This document shows positions 36,297 to 37,788 of a DNA stretch of 37,788 bases, piece by piece; position 1 is the first letter of the stretch; every line of letters starts with the position of its first letter. The DNA is taken from positions 1 to 37,788 of the forward strand of contig CAIMEA010000038.1 of assembly GCA_903839845.1 (NCBI GenBank), given 5' to 3'. Origin of the DNA: an uncultured Hyphomicrobiales bacterium (lineage in GTDB: Bacteria; Pseudomonadota; Alphaproteobacteria; Rhizobiales; Xanthobacteraceae). The notes under the pieces are model-generated. The model did no database searches and was not told the origin of the DNA. It saw nothing but the letters and a program-made list of their open reading frames with translations. The translations under genes and the position numbers were made by a program.

Positions 36297-36662
36297 TCAG
36301 TGATCGTTTGCGCCGCCCCGGCGCCGATCCACCATCGCGTCTGCGTCTCCGGCAACGCCGGCGCCGAATAAGTCCGGCCGCGCGCTGACGCGGAAGCCGC
36401 CATCGGCGAGATCTTCAAACTGGATGCCCTGCTCGAGCCAGAGCAACTCGATAACCCGCACCGTCGCCCGGCGCGGCTCGGTGTCGCCGCGCTCCAATTG
36501 GTGCACGCAGCGTTGCGTCAGCCCGACCCGCTGCGCCAGTTCGGTCTGGCTCCAGCCGATCAGCGCGCGCGTCATTCTTATCTTCGCGGCGAAGGCCAGT
36601 CTTTCGCGCCGCATAAGCTCGACAAGACCGGCGGAACGATCATGCGCAAGGTGAGGCTTCAT
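36297..36662 (-). CDS. XRE family transcriptional regulator
   Basis: A 121-residue protein with a Cro/CI helix-turn-helix at about residues 25-82 (KIRMTRALIGWSQTELAQRV, then GLTQRCVHQLERGDTEPRRA). The C-terminal 40 residues (LADGGFRVSARPDLFGAG...) are short and of unknown role. The N-terminal 25 residues are basic. It starts at ATG 36662, just after the porin terminator in the same orientation, and converges on the hydrolase. Its target is unknown; no toxin partner is adjacent. Confidence 0.85.
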   Translation of the reverse strand: MKPHLAHDRSAGLVELMRRERLAFAAKIRMTRALIGWSQTELAQRVGLTQRCVHQLERGDTEPRRATVRVIELLWLEQGIQFEDLADGGFRVSARPDLFGAGVAGDADAMVDRRRGGANDH

Positions 36663-36695
36663 GATCTTTAAACTTCGGTACAGAGATACGCTTCT

Positions 36696-36730
36696 AGAAA
36701 AATAACCCCCGGCGATTTCTCGCCGGGGGT
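36696..36730 (-). terminator. Intrinsic terminator of the porin gene
   Basis: Minus strand: ACCCCCGGCGA-GAAA-TCGCCGGGGGT, a perfect 11-bp stem followed by TATTTTTC. It lies 22 bp after the porin stop and separates it from the XRE gene. Confidence 0.93.
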
Positions 36731-36751
36731 CATCATCGTTAGCCTATCCGA

Positions 36752-37786
36752 TCAGGGATAGAAGTTACGCTGAATGCGCAGGTGGGCGATCCACGCGCTC
36801 TGATTGACCGAGCCGTCGATATTCGCCTGCGAAGCGGTGCCGAGGTTACGAGCGTTGAGCTTGTCGTACATCACGTCAACACCGACTTCGAGGTTGTTAA
36901 CCGGCGCCCACGCGGTGCGGGTACCGATCTGCCAGGTGCTCCAATCGCCCGAGCAGCCAGCCGCGGCGTTGGCGACGGTACAGATGGAAGCCCTATCCAG
37001 GCTGACACTCGCGTAGCCACCGTAGACCGAGGTCTTCCACTTCGGGTTCCAGTTATGCTCGTACGACGCACCCGTGCTCCAGGCGGTCGTCAGATGCACA
37101 GTGTCAGTACCGTTGATCTGGTACAGGCCATCGGCATAGGTACCAGAACCGCTGGTGCCACCGCTGGTGTACGAAACGTTAGACCCCAGCGACATGTACT
37201 TGACGGCACCCTTGGTCCAGTTGAACTGGGCCTGGATGTAGTCGCCAACACCGAGCATCGGCAGGTTCACGCGCGCACCGGCACCGAGAGCGTAGCCGGT
37301 CGCGTTGGCCGGATGACCCGCGAGCGGGATGTCATAGTAGGCTGCGCTGGCGTCATGGATCGCACCCATGACCTGCGCACCGCCCCAAGCCTGATCGACG
37401 CGGAGGTTCGCGACGATATCCGGGTACTTGTTGCCGGCCTTGGCTTCCGCCGCGCCGTTAACGGGCGACGGGAAGCCGGTCGTACCAAGAGCCGTGGAAA
37501 CAGCGCCGCCGCCGACAAGAACCGGGCTCACGGAACCGTTACGCGGGTTTTCCGCCGAGATCGTCGCCGACAGACCGTTGCCGAGCTGAGCGGTGTAGGC
37601 GAAAACCTGATAGCCGCCGTCACCGGTATCGGCGCCGCCGGCGGTCCAGATGTTGCCACCGTTATACGACACGGCCGCGTAGTTCGCGTAGTCGTAGAAC
37701 GACTGCGACAGACCGGCGGTGAAGCCGGCGAACTGGATGAACGCACGGTTGGCGCTGAAGCCGACGCCGCCCTGGGTGCCCGCAAC
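36752..37786 (-). CDS. Alphaproteobacterial outer-membrane porin (porin_2 type), 5' end missing
   Basis: The visible 344 codons are the C-terminal part of a beta-barrel porin forming diffusion pores in the outer membrane. The frame is open to the window end (V-A-G-T-Q-G-G-V-G-F-S-A-N-R-A-F-I-Q-F), so signal peptide and first strands are missing. Alternating strands, Gly/Asn/Thr-rich loops (GGTSGSGTYADG) and a two-Cys loop (ICTVANAAAGCSG) are visible. The last residues are LRIQRNFYP, where porins usually end in Phe; here Pro follows Tyr. Codon use is narrow and GC-rich, fitting high expression, and a strong terminator follows. Confidence 0.92.
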   Translation of the reverse strand, partial: VAGTQGGVGFSANRAFIQFAGFTAGLSQSFYDYANYAAVSYNGGNIWTAGGADTGDGGYQVFAYTAQLGNGLSATISAENPRNGSVSPVLVGGGAVSTALGTTGFPSPVNGAAEAKAGNKYPDIVANLRVDQAWGGAQVMGAIHDASAAYYDIPLAGHPANATGYALGAGARVNLPMLGVGDYIQAQFNWTKGAVKYMSLGSNVSYTSGGTSGSGTYADGLYQINGTDTVHLTTAWSTGASYEHNWNPKWKTSVYGGYASVSLDRASICTVANAAAGCSGDWSTWQIGTRTAWAPVNNLEVGVDVMYDKLNARNLGTASQANIDGSVNQSAWIAHLRIQRNFYP

Positions 37787-37788
37787 AA

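Noticed and set aside
36297-36662. Antitoxin of a toxin-antitoxin pair.
   Set aside because: The XRE protein has no small toxin-like ORF beside it; its neighbours are a porin terminator and a hydrolase.

Overview
The window is high-G+C DNA (about two thirds G+C where I counted a line inside a housekeeping gene). Its gene content and order point to an alphaproteobacterium of the order Hyphomicrobiales (Rhizobiales), probably near Bradyrhizobiaceae/Xanthobacteraceae. The evidence is the block recO-era-rnc-lepB-acpS-pdxJ-rsh-rpoZ, a single bifunctional Rsh protein, an alphaproteobacterial porin, a DUF6894 protein, and two kinds of palindromic intergenic repeat that I remember from Bradyrhizobium-type genomes. 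The genus is inference only.

Layout. 1-3940: the 3' part of a molybdenum hydroxylase large subunit and a GMC flavin oxidoreductase. 3955-6786 (minus): a membrane glycosyltransferase-like protein and threonine dehydratase. 6940-8335 (plus): an RDD membrane protein and the leucyl-transferase Bpt. 8336-9027: an AT-rich insert with one orphan membrane-anchored ORF, bounded by two diverged copies of the bpt 3' end. 9034-12971: a Mn/Fe transporter (mntH) divergent from a Kef-type antiporter fused to two UspA domains. 12968-15241: parC. 15242-18530: a small secreted Cys/Arg-rich peptide gene with its own promoter and terminator, then a DUF2798-MFS pair divergent from a LysR regulator. 18535-26105 (minus): recO, era, rnc, lepB, acpS, pdxJ, rsh and rpoZ. 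26432-29713: a NYN-domain protein, a family-5 uracil-DNA glycosylase, two VOC proteins around sodC, and smpB. 29866-32599: a DUF6894 protein, a Crp/Fnr-type regulator, mscL and dapA. 32837-36662: a lytic transglycosylase, an alpha/beta hydrolase and an XRE regulator. 36752-37788: a porin cut by the window end.

How the genes fit together. The core is housekeeping: ribosome and RNA maturation (era, rnc, smpB), protein export and lipid priming (lepB, acpS), PLP synthesis (pdxJ), stringent control (rsh and rpoZ, with the omega MAR motif of the ppGpp site intact), chromosome segregation and repair (parC, recO, udg) and the cell wall (dapA, slt). From memory of related genomes, RDD-bpt-parC-recO are close neighbours. 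Here two blocks interrupt that backbone: the AT-rich insert with mntH and kef, and the peptide-MFS-LysR segment.

I saw no CRISPR array, rRNA, tRNA, integrase or transposase. The most interesting feature is the AT-rich insert at the 3' end of bpt. The two copies of the bpt terminus differ mostly at synonymous codon positions, so copy two looks like the displaced end of a diverged allele rather than a fresh duplication.
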